64,000 nucleotides of DNA, from positions 19,624,365 to 19,688,364 of the forward strand of contig BTRK01000006.1 of NCBI GenBank assembly GCA_036245805.1, in the 5' to 3' direction. Under the pieces are notes generated by a model. That model worked only from the letters and a program-made list of their open reading frames with translations, was not told where the DNA came from and made no database searches. Position numbers and translations under genes: made by a program. Source of the DNA: Pristionchus mayeri (taxonomy: Eukaryota > Nematoda > Chromadorea > Rhabditida > Neodiplogasteridae). Positions 1 through 11,223 of the stretch are shown in pieces; the first letter of the stretch is position 1; the number at the start of each line of letters is the position of its first letter.

Positions 1-139
1 CCACCCCTCTGGTGTTGCGTTGATTTGTTTAGCAGATCCCTCCAGTTCGATGAGTATTGAATGGGAAAATAGCCCGGGGGTAGAGAGGGGAATGTTATGT
101 ATACTATCACTATTTCATCTGATTAATCCAATTGTGTAG

Positions 140-1586
140 GTCGAGCCCCAACCAGTTTCTCCGATCGGAAAGGAGTGGGAGGAAGTGAAGGAGAAGGAGG
201 AAGAAGAGGAGAAGAGTGGAGAGGAAGAATGGAGTTACGGAGAGGAAGGAGCAGAAAACGAGTACAGTATGTGCTAATCGCCTTGGCCATGTGCGTGCGC
301 GGCGCTGCGCCGCGATGCGCGGCTTGCGCGGATTGATTTTGAGGGAAGAATATTGTTTTTCACGATTCGAACCTATTATTTTCGAATTCTCCGTAAAATT
401 TCTCATCGGAAGGACTATTAATTTATATTTTAATAAAAATAAATCATTATTTTGAATTCTGTAACTCTGCAACCTACCGTAATCCCAGTTTGCGATACTG
501 TTGCTATCGTAAACTGAGATTACGGTAGGTTTCAGAAATACCGTATTCCAAATATTCATTTATAAATATAATTATATTTTTAAAATGTGAATTAATAGTC
601 CTTCCGATGCGAAATTTTACGAAGAATTCGAAAATAATAGGTTCGAATAGTGAAAAATAATATTCTTCTCGCAAAATCAATCCGCGCAAGCCGCGCTCCG
701 CCGCGCACGCACTTGGTCAAGGCGATTAGCACGTATTGTATAGCAATGAATCACTCATTCCTGCAAATGAGCAGCCGGTGCAGAAGGTGGTTGCAGCAAC
801 GTCGGAGAATGATTTCAATGATGAGGAGGTAAATACAGTTATCTCGGCAACATTGTAAATTCAATGGCACTCATTTCAGAAAGCGTCGTTGGAAGTGTAC
901 TTCCAGTACGATTCTCTGATGAATGAGGAGCAACAGAAGAGTCTGGCGAGGCTTCTCCATCTTCCCCAAGAGAAGGTAAGGGCCAAATTAAAATTGATTA
1001 TTTCTACACAGAAGAATTACCATGAAAAGATCACTCTTGACAATTATGCTTTTGGAATAAAATATTTTCGATGCAGGTTCTCCACTGGTATGTAAACCGT
1101 CAAGTGAAGTGGATGAAGGAACTGGAGGAGGAGCAGAAGAATGATGAGGAAGAGGAAGACGACGCTCAGGATGACGAGGAAGAGGAGGAAGATGAAGATG
1201 AAGAGGAGATTGAGCTGGATGATGAAGAGGAGGATGAAGAGACAGAAGAGAGTGAGGAAGAGTCTGAAGAGGAGAGTGGAGATGAAGAGAAGGAAGAGGA
1301 GTCACAGGAGGAAGAGAAGACCGTGCAGCCCACTCCTTCTGTGCAGCAGATGCAGCAGGCAGCTGCAGCAGTTCTCTCTTTGGCTGCACGTGAAAGAGAA
1401 CTGAAGATCAGAGAGAAAACTCTGATGATGAAAGAAGAAGAATTCGAGAGAAGAATGGAAGAATACGCTGAGAAGATGGAAGAAATGGAAGAGAAAATGA
1501 AGGAGATCGGGGGAAGAATTGAGGAAATCGAGGAGGGGGAGAAGAAGAAGGAGGAAAAGAAGATAGATGTGGCCGTTGGACTGTAA
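140..1586 (+). CDS. Divergent homeobox protein with acidic coiled tail (partial, exon interrupted by MITE)
   Basis: Predicted nuclear DNA-binding protein. Readable exons: 140-264 (continuing after the MITE at 741-828), 880-975 and 1077-1586, with the stop at 1584-1586. Exons 880-975 and 1077 onward join in frame to give homeodomain helices 1-3; helix 3 reads VLHWYVNRQVKW, keeping W48, N51, R52 and K55 of the family but with Tyr at 49 and Gln at 53. A run of about 65 mostly Glu/Asp residues follows, then an Ala-rich spacer and a charged helix (REKTLMMKEEEFERRMEE). The exon starting at 140 opens behind a GTGTAG acceptor and is acidic as well. Earlier exons and the start codon lie upstream or were not resolved. 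I do not recognise an orthologue. The homeodomain call is firm; the upstream structure is inference because the MITE breaks the frame. Confidence 0.72.
265..738. mobile_element. 474-bp MITE with long terminal inverted repeats, TA target duplication
   Basis: Left end at 265 and right end at 738 are inverted copies: GTGCTAATCGCCTTG at 271 pairs with CAAGGCGATTAGCAC ending near 732. The similarity extends inward over about 200 bp on each side. TA dinucleotides flank it at 263-264 and 739-740, as expected for Tc1/mariner-type insertion. No open frame for a transposase is present. It sits inside an acidic coding exon of the homeobox gene, and removing the element plus one TA gives an uninterrupted frame from 140 to 828. 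Confidence 0.8.
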
Positions 1587-2056
1587 AGACCCTTCTTACT
1601 TTATTATTCTTCCTTCATTCTGCTTGTGATATGTCCGATAAATTTGTTGAGTTGAAGGCAGTGTGACATGATTAATGATTTTTTTCACTGATATCGCCTC
1701 AGTCTGTTACCAACTGAAATTATCTCCCTCATCAACATTATTTAAATCTCTCAAACCATAACAAGCCTGAGATTTATGATATTTTTTCCCGTTCAACTCA
1801 TTATTTTCCTCATTATTTTATTTTAATTTTTTTATCCGATTGAAACGTTATCAAATTTAGAGAAAAAAATCTAACGAATACGGAAAAAATATCACGAGAT
1901 ATTGTGAGTAATACAATGAAACAACTATGCAACAACACATGACATAAGCTTGAAATCGAGCACAAATATACAATAAACAATACGGATATTTATTGGAAAA
2001 GAGTAGAAAACGAGCATAAAATTGAACAGGATTCACAGAATAATGTTTGTTAAAAG
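1587..2056. other. Intergenic, convergent gene ends
   Basis: AT-rich sequence between the stop codons of the homeobox gene (+) and the F-box gene (-). It presumably holds both 3' untranslated regions. I see no further gene or repeat in it. Confidence 0.5.
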
Positions 2057-3666
2057 TTACCAATATTTCTGAGGCATGTCCTTATGAGAAACTTCGATTA
2101 TATTTCGGTTGTCTCGAGAACATTCGGATTTCAATACTTGTACATAATGAGATCCGTTGATCCATCCAATCCCTGCCCAGTCATCTTCCGAGTTTCGAGC
2201 GCTGAAGTAGAACGGCTTGTCCTCGATCTCGCTCTTGATTATCTGAAATTATTCATTAATCAGCAAAAAAAAAAGCTCAAAACGTCTACCAACAAGATTT
2301 AAGCTAGAACTGTGATGCAAATCAAAATTTGAAATACTTACTTGGGAAAGCTCGATGGCTTCTTCGAATGACAGACTGATGAAGGCCTGGTCTACGTCGA
2401 GGTAGGAGCATCGTCTTCGGAGAACCGTCGTTGCAAACAGCTTCGTTTCGTCAAAAGACTTCGTGCTAATCGATTGCTTCAGTCGACTCGCCACAGTGAT
2501 GCACATTGAATCCACCAGTTCAGCCAACGTTTCCAGAAAATAAACTGAAAACATATTGTTTAATTTAACAATAAAAAATAAATATTTATTACATGTTGGA
2601 TTCACTTCGAGATATGCGCGGGCACGAGTGGCTCCAAGACGATCTATCTGTCGCAACACGCAATTCCTGGAATGAATGAATGAAATGCTGACGAATAAGG
2701 TGGCTGAAACGGATCAACGGGTCGCTATTTAGAGGGCCTCGGCAGATCAGAGACGGATGAGACGGTTAACCGTCCCCTCTGGCAGTCCTACTCTCTCTAT
2801 TTACTGTGGTGATAGAGTCTCTCTCGTCTCTCTCTCCCTCCTCTCACGGATGACCCGTATGAGAGAGTAAACAAGACGGTTAACCGCGATCCATTTCAGC
2901 CAACCTACTGACGAATGATTGCTTATTCATCTATAATTTGAATGCTAGTACACAATATTTAAACGATATTTGTACACCTACTCTGTAGTGTCAGAATGGT
3001 CCAGCTTGAATTGTACTGTTTCCACTGTCTTCCCATCGAAGAACTTGGACGTGAGGGAGAACATCTCGTCAGTACTAGGATTCAATGCAAGACTTCCACT
3101 TTGAAGTCTGCACATCAATGGAGTGAGAAGGTCGAATAAGAATATCGTGTCTGATGGAGTTAGATCGGCCTCCAATTTCTATAAAGAGAGGAAAATCTTG
3201 ATAAATGCATCTAAATCGAAACATTTCCCGACGAACCTCCGAATCCTCGAAGTCGAAGCAAGCAATGCTCAAATGACTGAGAACGGAGACGAAATAGGCC
3301 TTGGATCGCATAACTTCCTCGTGTTTCTCCGTGATTTCAGAATAGAAGATGAACGCGACGTTGATCTCATCTTCATCCTGAACTTAGATTTTAAACAACG
3401 TTTGGTCAGAATCCAAACCTTCTTGTTAAGGAAGAGTTCTTCGATCAAAGGCTTCTGAGTTTGATTCATGAACACACTCTCAGCGAGTTCCTTAGTTATC
3501 TGGCTTACCTGCAAAAGGACAAAATACAAAACGCCTGAATTGTTCATATTTGGTTAGAAATTATGGAAATGCTTACACTTCTTAAGGTAAGAAGCGATTT
3601 GGTGTCTAGTAGGCGAAAAATGTAGTCGACCAATTCGATAGGTAGATCCAATACATTGGCCTTCAT
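2057..3666 (-). CDS. F-box protein
   Basis: Likely substrate adaptor for an SCF ubiquitin ligase. Seven exons on the minus strand, 5' to 3': 3666-3577, 3508-3419, 3377-3237, 3178-2982, 2666-2593, 2544-2342, 2242-2057; all junctions keep frame, giving 326 residues. The N-terminus, LDLPIELVDYIFRLLDTKSL, is a clear F-box core (LP.E...I...L). The remainder has no motif I recognise; it ends in a segment with WAGIGWINGSHYVQVL. Intron 2 is only 41 bp, short but normal for nematodes. The 315-bp intron 4 contains a MITE at 2697-2908. F-box families are large and fast evolving in nematodes, so I give no orthologue. Confidence 0.8.
2697..2908. mobile_element. hAT-type MITE in F-box gene intron
   Basis: Inverted ends GGTGGCTGAAACGGATC (from 2699) and GATCCATTTCAGCCAACC (to about 2906), flanked by the 8-bp direct repeat TGACGAAT at 2689-2696 and 2909-2916. 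An 8-bp duplication fits hAT-family insertion. The interior is pyrimidine rich with a second GGTTAACC palindrome pair. No coding capacity. Confidence 0.65.
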
Positions 3667-4558
3667 TGTCCTGAATAGCTATTCTAAGTCAATTTTAAAA
3701 ATAGGAAATTAAAATATGAATACAACAATTTCGAATGATTGTTGAATGGCACACGCGAGAGGAGAGTGCATCAATCAATGGGCGATAGATACTTTTAACC
3801 GATTTACGTATCGCTTAAAAGGTGAATGGACCAGATGAAGGAATGACTGAATGAAAGCATGAAAGAGGTTCTCCTGAAACGATTTATGAGTCCCATCTGA
3901 TGCGACATGAGAACGGATGCTTCCTCTTCCCCCTTTACGCCCTCTCTCCTACTATCGTCTTTTATTATTGATATTTGCCGTTGCTTTTGGGTGGGAAAGT
4001 AAAACACGATGCCAGAGGGAGGATTAAAAGCACAAACTTTCTTGTAGATGATGTTTTCAAACAATCAGATGAATTAGAAGGTTGAACCATTACAGAAACT
4101 CTGCACATAAATTTTCTTTAAAGCTGTGAATAAGAATGTACATTTTAAACTTGTAGAGGCCAAGACTAAGGAATTAAAGGTAATCATAAAAGAAAGCTTT
4201 CAATTGAATATATCTGATCTAGGTCTATCAACACAAGCCTCCCTAAGCACATTGAACACTAGCATTCTTCCTGGAATTTTCTTTCTGGAAATTGGTGCTA
4301 GGGAACATTTTAGATATTGCACGTATCATATATTGCATTGAGTTGTACTGTTTACTTTATTATCACAAATGTGAAGTCGTAATTTGTGACAAGTGTTCGT
4401 AAAGACAGCCGAGATTCGAGAACTTCTACAATTCGACCAGCAACTTACAAATAAATACACGTTAATATACAAGTCAAGGCGAATTTTAGAATTCTACAAA
4501 CCTCTCCGGTTGCTCATTAATGTCAATGAATGAGAATTTACAAAATATACGGTACAAC
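3667..4558. other. Intergenic, possible receptor-exon relic
   Basis: Between the F-box start and the 3' end of the first nuclear receptor. No convincing gene. Positions 4151-4180 resemble part of the last exon of the neighbouring nuclear receptor genes (compare 4811-4840), which could be a decayed third copy, but the match is only about 25 bp. From about 4344 the sequence resembles the downstream flank of the second receptor (from about 10905), marking the duplicated unit. Confidence 0.3.
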
Positions 4559-4739
4559 GGGTGTGGTCGAGAAAGTTGTAAACAGGCTTGATCTAAACTT
4601 CTGTGTCTCTCTACGCTCAAGTATTATAAATTTCCAACTAGTAAAAAAATCAGATATTTTTAAAGGTTGGAAGTTACTTGAGGCGTACGGGGGGCACATA
4701 ACTTAGAACAAGCATACTTACAACTTGTGCGACCTCACC
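4559..4739. mobile_element. MITE family A, copy 1
   Basis: Inverted ends GTGTGGTCG (4561) and CGACCTCAC (to 4738) continue inward as AAGTTGTAAACAGGCTTG against an inverted equivalent. A second copy lies at 11975-12168 inside the other nuclear receptor gene. No coding capacity. Confidence 0.55.
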
Positions 4740-4766
4740 CGAGAAAAGGGGACTCCACCGCTCTGC

Positions 4767-7700
4767 TCACTCCGAATTGGCGATTTCGTAGACAAAGGGG
4801 ATGTCGTACTTGTAGAGGCGAAGACTGAGGATGAGAAGGTGCTGGTGCTGCAATTGAATACTGTAGCTGGTGTAAGTACTAGTTGGTGTGATTAGTAGTT
4901 ATCAGGTTGTAACATAAGTTTTGTCGCGTCCAATCTCTTATGCATTTTAACCTCAGAAATTCTTCGAATTAATTTAATCTCAATTTCGTTATTCATCATC
5001 AGTGAGGGCCTTCGTACTCTTTCTTACGCGCTTTACTTCAGTCCTGTCAAGGCAGTTGAGGAGGCACATTAGTCAGACAAAGTTGTACTGAGATAACGAT
5101 TACAAATCATTTTCACGCATCAGCTCTTCTTGAAAAGGATAAATTATTCCGATTTTGTGTGATTTGCGTAAAGTACTACATATGTGCATAATTTTGAACC
5201 ACTCACGGATAATGACAAACGAAAATCGTTCTAGAAATGTAGACGAGTTTGTATAATGTGGATGGTTGGTGATGGTCGCGACAACTTTCGCAAGCCGAAT
5301 TTTCTTCTCAATAGATATCCAGATCCAAATAGTGGTGGAATATAGTTCACCCAAAGTGGACAGTATGCAGACAAAGTTTGGGGTAGATTGGGTTCTGTTG
5401 AGATAAGTGGCTCCATTCAGAACGATGGTATGTAAATTAAACTAATGAAATCGGCACTTTGTTCATATTCCTACCTCGCACACATGTTCAATATCTGATT
5501 TGTTGTGTCCATCCTAACCATAAACCCTTCCCTTACTAGTATCTACTTGGGATAAGTTTGGAAATAAATAGCTTTTGAATGACAATCTTTAATTCAAAAC
5601 ACCTAAACTTGCATATTTTGGTAAAATTGTGCGCGAATTGAATTAATAAAAATTCAAATTTCCCACAAGTGGAGTGTTCTTTCTCTCACTTGTTTAATGA
5701 TAAATTATACCTCCATGAGTGGTAATTGGAACGCACTTATGTTAGTCACTGTTGTTGCAATTCTGGATTCAGAAGAGTTGGTCAAGTTGGCTACGAATCA
5801 GCGGCTAACCTTACACTCAGTGAAGTATATCTTTGATTCCGCTCAACATAGCACCATATCTGGCGTATATTTTGAAAGAGCATTGACGGGGTATATCACC
5901 ATGCTGTAGAAGTTTGGTTCATTATTCATCTCTGCGAACTAGCACCTGATCAAACGAATTAAAAAAATCTGCACCAAATTTAAATCAGTTCATATTAATA
6001 TTTTTCGCATAGCCAGCGTGCGCAGTTCAGCTCTACCCTATGGTTTGAATGTGCATGAACACCCCAAACATATACTAGGAGGTCAGGCATTGATAATGTT
6101 TGAGAAGTATCCTTCATGGAAATATTGTGAACCTCCGAAATGCGACAAAACTTATGTTACAACCTAATAATACAGATCTTCAGAAATCACGCATGTGTAT
6201 TATAGAAAAAATATCATCAAGCTCCGATCTGGACGAAATTTGGAACAATGATTCACACCAGTCGTTATAGTTTTTTTGTGAGAAGAATATAACCGTAAAG
6301 TAAATATACTTAAAATCCGGCTCTGGCTACCTCGAAATAATCGATAAGTTTGTTTGAAAAGTTTGTTTTTTTCACAATCGATAAATTTGTTCAAAATTAT
6401 CGTAGAAGGCCGTTTAAAACGCAGAAATGATCACCTCCGCGAGTTCTCAGATTCATACAATTTCTGAGAAGACGCGTGCTACATCATATCTAATAGCAAT
6501 ATTTCACCTTCTTCCAGTTCGTGTTCCTGTTGACAACTTGGAGAATGGAGAGGATTCTTCCGAAGAAGGCGGGACCCTGAACCAGTGGAGTGAACTCTGA
6601 TTCCAGTCATTTATTCGTAGAGATTTGACTTACTTCGCTGCCTCTCTTTTTGAAAACGTACACTCTCAGAGTCTTGAAGCACCTGCGCAAAATTTTGTTT
6701 GTTGGACTAACAATGATGAAGGTAACGTGCTTGGGCAACGTGAAACATGCCGTGTCCCATATCTTTCATTAAGTTCTAGGAAATAAATTCGAAAACGAAC
6801 ACGTCTAAAATCATACACTACTCCTCTCCAATCTACGAGTTTTATCTTTGAACATTTGAAAGTAATGTTACTCACTCATTCTTTAACTTTCGTATACGTT
6901 CCCTGTCCAGCGTCGCCAGACCTTCCAGCTCTAAGAGAAATAATAAATAAGAGCATTTTCCTGAATTTATGCCTAACTACTTTTTCCAAACGAATCTAAT
7001 GAATGATTGTGAACCAGGGTAGTTCGTGGAATTGAGCTGGCCTAATATGAACACTTACCGTCATTGCAGACAAGCATAATCTTGAGGAGAACGTACTCGC
7101 GCTTGTCCAGCTCTGCCTGAAACGAAACAAGTCACACGTGATTCTTCTTGATTCTCTTCATTTCGCAGTCTTTTTAGCAATTGAAAACAACGCGCGAATT
7201 GAAGAAACCATATGTGTAAGCCATCCCCACTCTCACCGCTCTGATCGCTGCAATGACCTCCGTGTGGACGCGAGTTGAAGTGGGAGACTGCTCCTGACTG
7301 CAAAAAAGCATTGCTGAGAGCAAGTAGAATGATGAAACCGAAGAAGATGGGACATTCCCAATCCACTTATCGCGCTCACAGGTTGGACTTAGCAAGAAAG
7401 AGCGTGAACTGAGTAATGCGTCGCATGCTCGATCTAGCGCTTACATATCTCTGCTCCAAGTCATCACTCCACCATCAGGATAGATCGTCCGGTCGACTTG
7501 CTGCGTGTAGGAGTAGTACGCCGCGGTGAAGTCCGAGCAAGCCAAGCAAACAGAAGTCACTAATATCTTCTGGAATTGGGATGATCGGAGTAGAAAGAAC
7601 ATAAACGGATGATACAGTGTCTCATATCGCCCTCGTGAAGAAATCGTACAGGTTGGAAACTCGTTGGGAATTGATTTCATCTCTTAAAAATAACCTTCGA

Positions 7701-9651
7701 TTCGTCCGTCAAGCGACAAAAGTCTGGGAGGGCCTTGATGAACTCGATTGAGTAGACGACATCCTATAATCGATCTTTTATTACAATTCTGCTACTTCGA
7801 ACTCATCTGGAAGGGCCAGAGTTTCTTCTTCGTGTAGTCGAATCTACTAAAGTCGATCTGCTTCCTCATTTTTACGGTGAGCTAAATGGAAATGTTAAAA
7901 TTGGTTGATCTCTTTCTCTTACATCATGTGGCATCAGTCCGATTGCCCACGGTTCATATCCCTCAGTGAGCATGGGCTGGAATTGATATATTTGGTAGTC
8001 GATGCAAGATCTTTTCTATATTTGTGATCAAGCGTCTAGAAATTTTTGCGGACAAAAAAAACTTAGTTTACCTTAGTCTTGGTTCCCATCTTGGAATGGT
8101 CTCGGAGAAAGAAAGCAACGGCGACTCCCTGCGCGAATCGTGGAGAATAGCTCGATTTCCTGAAATTTCGAACATGGATAATTCAGTGAGTTGAATGCAA
8201 CTATACAGTGAAACACGCTTCATAGAAGATTATGTTAAACTACAGTTAAATATTTTCAACATTGTCAATATAAAGTTCAGCCGGACTTCACCTCAGTCTA
8301 TCATGAGCGTTCTCCATGACGAGGAAATCTTGAATGAACTGTTCTTGTTTGAACTCCACTTGCACGATCATCGTCTTAAAACAATGAAATGTTGAGTGTG
8401 TGGGAATACAAGAAATCGCTTCGCAATAAATGATTCTGCGTTATCTATCACAGATAGCACGCTGAAGTTTCTGTTGCTAGGTCCATCTCTAGACAACACG
8501 CTATTCTCCAACTGCCGTGCTCCCTAATCAGTCAGACATTTCAAGAGCGATGCAGATACTCGAAGGAAGGCACTATGTCGGATGAGAACTGTGATGCCAC
8601 ATTTGATATACCAAATTTGATATGGCTGGATGACATCATAGTTATCATCCGATGTAGCGCCCGAAGGGACGAACCTGCTCGATTTCATCTCCTTTCGCTT
8701 CGCGGCGGACTGCTGAAATTGGCTTTTCTACACATCAATTTACATAATTCACCTCTATCACAGTATGCACATGCAGTAACTTGTTCATTCTATAAACTTT
8801 ACTAATTTTCTACCTACTTGCATTGTTTATTAACTATCTCTCTCTTCATTCTTTTCCGCTTACCATCCGGACTCATCCCCGACATGAGGCACTGCACGAA
8901 TCGGCAGCGCTTGCAGCCGTACTGCTTATCTGCAAAAAATGTGCATCAATTCCGTGTTCAAACCCATTCTTCCCTGAGTTGTTGAAGGAAAACAACAGTA
9001 AATACGACAATGGTTCTCACGGCATTCATCTCGTGTTTCTCCGAAGCGGATGCAGAGGTGCCACTGCGTGAGAGTGATGGTCCTCCGGAAGAACTGCCTG
9101 CAGCCATTGCACGACAGCACCTGCAACATTAGGGTATCTGGCTCTAGGCCGGATGAGAACTATGACGTCATGCTGCTTTAGATATGTACATCAAAGGCGG
9201 CATGGCGTCATAGTTCTCATCCGGCCTAGTGCAGGGAATCTCACGAATTGCATGGTTGACAGTGCCCTCTCTATAGGAAAAACATCCGATAAACAATTGA
9301 TCTATCCTTTTTCACTGATATGATTTATCTGAGAACTATCTCTTCATAAATGCAAAAGAGAAACAAAATAAACTCAATGTGAAACCGCACATTGTAGTGC
9401 ACTCCAGTGGCTGGTTTTTCGCACACGGCACACTTCGTTCCTTGCGCCTCTTTCGTCCTAAAAGAGAATTCGTTCATTTATATAACTGTATTTAGTCAAA
9501 GTGGAACAATCTCCTCACTTTTGCGCTACTACTCCCGGGTCGTCATAAGATAACTGAAGAGTTTGAGGGACTCTAAGCGCTTCGGAAATATCAGTGCATA
9601 CCTATAGACGGGACCCTTCTGTGACTTCGCAGAGCCATTCGATGAAGCCAT
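4767..9651 (-). CDS. Nuclear hormone receptor, proximal tandem copy (NHR copy 1)
   Basis: Ligand-regulated transcription factor of the expanded nematode nuclear receptor family. Seventeen exons: 9651-9602, 9457-9391, 9120-9021, 8929-8864, 8712-8675, 8374-8292, 8159-8072, 7976-7923, 7881-7807, 7763-7695, 7569-7445, 7297-7237, 7116-7059, 6930-6876, 6682-6634, 6594-6508, 4847-4767; 401 residues if all are joined. The DNA-binding domain is evident: CAVCEKPATGVHYNV, then LSCNGCRQFFRRT (P-box region), then YGCKRCRFVQCLMSGM. The hinge and ligand-binding domain follow, ending in YEIANSE. Exon lengths match the second copy except for exon 5. Two oddities: the donor after exon 9 reads AT instead of GT (position 7806), and the last intron holds a 1.3 kb insertion. 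Either may make this copy less functional. The call is firm; splice details are hand inferred. Confidence 0.85.
4902..6167. mobile_element. 1.27-kb element with mariner-like ends in last intron of NHR copy 1
   Basis: Ends TCAGGTTGTAACATAAGTTT (4902) and its near-exact inverted copy ending at 6167, each next to a TA dinucleotide (4900-4901 and 6168-6169). The TTAGGTTG-type terminus resembles mariner-like elements elsewhere in the window. I could not recognise a transposase motif in any frame, so it is a decayed or non-autonomous element. The matching intron in NHR copy 2 is only 96 bp, which dates the insertion after the duplication. Confidence 0.7.
8576..8654. mobile_element. Mini-MITE family B, copy 1 (79 bp hairpin)
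   Basis: TA-flanked palindrome beginning TGTCGGATGAGAAC and ending in its imperfect inverse, in intron 5 of NHR copy 1. Related copies are at 9147-9226 and 16539-16619. Confidence 0.65.
9147..9226. mobile_element. Mini-MITE family B, copy 2 (80 bp hairpin)
   Basis: TA-flanked, nearly perfect hairpin: GGCCGGATGAGAACTATGAC and its inverse, in intron 2 of NHR copy 1. This is the best-preserved copy of the three. Confidence 0.75.
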
Positions 9652-11223
9652 CCCGTCGTTCCCGAGTCCTCTGAAGTGGCCTCCTATGGAAAAGTGCCTG
9701 TTTTGTGTACGAAGAATGGAAGTAATGGATGAATTACTTGAGATGGCACGTGCGCATGAATCACAACAAGGTAACGAGTTGATTCCTTGAGTCTAGTTTG
9801 GTGAAAAAATTGTGAGAAGCAAGTCATGTGCAAAGAATTTACTCAGCGGGTTTAATGTAAGACTATGAGGCTCCATTGATGCGTTCGTTCGTTAGCACTT
9901 GAGTAATACCTGGACGCCATTAGACAGAGTAGAATTGATATGAATGTTTATCGCGAGAGATCCTCTGGCATGGGCGCGCGAGTCGTGACGAGGTAATGAG
10001 ATGCGAGGAGAGAAGAGAGGCACATCCTCGGGGAAGAGGTGGAAGGGGGGAGAGGGAGGGGGAGGGGAGGGGGGGGGGCATTTTGTGCTATGGTCTATAG
10101 CACATTTACGTCTCATTGATAGAAGTGACGATTGGAAAGAGGAAAGGAATGAGTGAGTTTCCTTCACTTGATCTTCGGTCTTCGGAAAATTTGAAAACAA
10201 TGAACAAACAGAGAAACTGTGTAAAAATTGCATTTGATAACACTGGCTTTCCCAAATGGAAGCAACAAACTGCGAGCGCGAATGTTAGTAATGGAAGAAC
10301 CATGGAGACGAATGCGGAAATTTTATCGACGCGCTCTCATGTGATGACTTCTCTCCTGGAGAGGAAATCAGAAGATCAACTAACAAAATGACGCGAAGTC
10401 TGGAGTGTAGCAAAAAATATTGCACCTAGAAATGTCGCGCCTAGCCGGAGAAAATTGTTGGTGCGAATCTATCGAATCTAGACGCCAGGAATTCATACAA
10501 ATATAAATAAATCAGCGGTTGAGCATTTGTGATACCACTTTCCGAAGCTTCGACATTTTTGAGGAAATTGGATTCATCTTGATTCGAAAAAAGCCTTAAA
10601 TAGAGTTTGAAACTTCTAGCTCGCTGGCTCTGAACATATTTCCAATAATGTTCTTCAACGGATGTGGTCTATACAATCCACATCCAAGTACGAATCCCGC
10701 ATGAAAAAGAGCCCACGGTGTTCGCAATGCTCTTCATCATCTAGCCACTGTTCTTACGGTATTCCATTCAAGAATCCCTCCTAATCGATTGCTAGTCGCT
10801 TCACCACATCCATAGTTATTATTTTTTAGCGATTTTCTTTCAGGAAGAGCCAGCGGTCCCAGGGAACCGAGAACATGCACCTATCAGATACTACGTTGAG
10901 TTTTTTAAATATTTTTTATTATCGCAAACCAGAAGATGTAATTAGAGCAAGAGTCTTTGTAACGACATAAAACAACCGAGATTTGAAAACTTCACCAATC
11001 CGACCCATAAAAACAGACTCTCAAGATATACATGTATATACATGTATACATATGTATATATATACACGTATACATACATATAAGATACATGTATAATACA
11101 CATCGAAGCGAAATATACATATCTAGCCGAATTTTGGAATTCTACAAATCTCGGAGGTTGCTCATTAATGTGAATGAGTGATTAAAATACAATATTAACA
11201 ATGTGATTATGCCCGTTGATTGC
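9652..11223. other. Intergenic region between the two NHR genes
   Basis: Upstream flank of NHR copy 1 and downstream flank of copy 2. No gene seen. Positions about 9885-10020 and 10400-10500 are recognisably duplicated at about 15910-16040 and 17200-17300, upstream of copy 2. A TA-rich alternating stretch (TATACATG units) lies at about 11030-11100. Confidence 0.5.

Noticed and set aside
988..1389. 133-codon minus-strand frame
   Set aside because: Shadow of the acidic homeobox exon in the reverse direction (Pro/His/Leu rich).
1141..1404. Arg/Lys/Met-rich 87-codon frame
   Set aside because: Out-of-frame reading of the Glu/Asp repeat of the homeobox tail.
2810..2860. CT-rich tract as a CRISPR or tandem array
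   Set aside because: Simple-sequence interior of the 2697-2908 MITE; no spacer-repeat structure, and CRISPR is not expected in a nematode.
5100..5909. Short frames inside the 4902-6167 element as a transposase
   Set aside because: None contains a helix-turn-helix, DNARPH or PHPPYSPD-like signature.
10020..10080. G-rich tract as a possible regulatory or G-quadruplex element
   Set aside because: Low-complexity GA/G run only; no conserved partner upstream of the other NHR copy.
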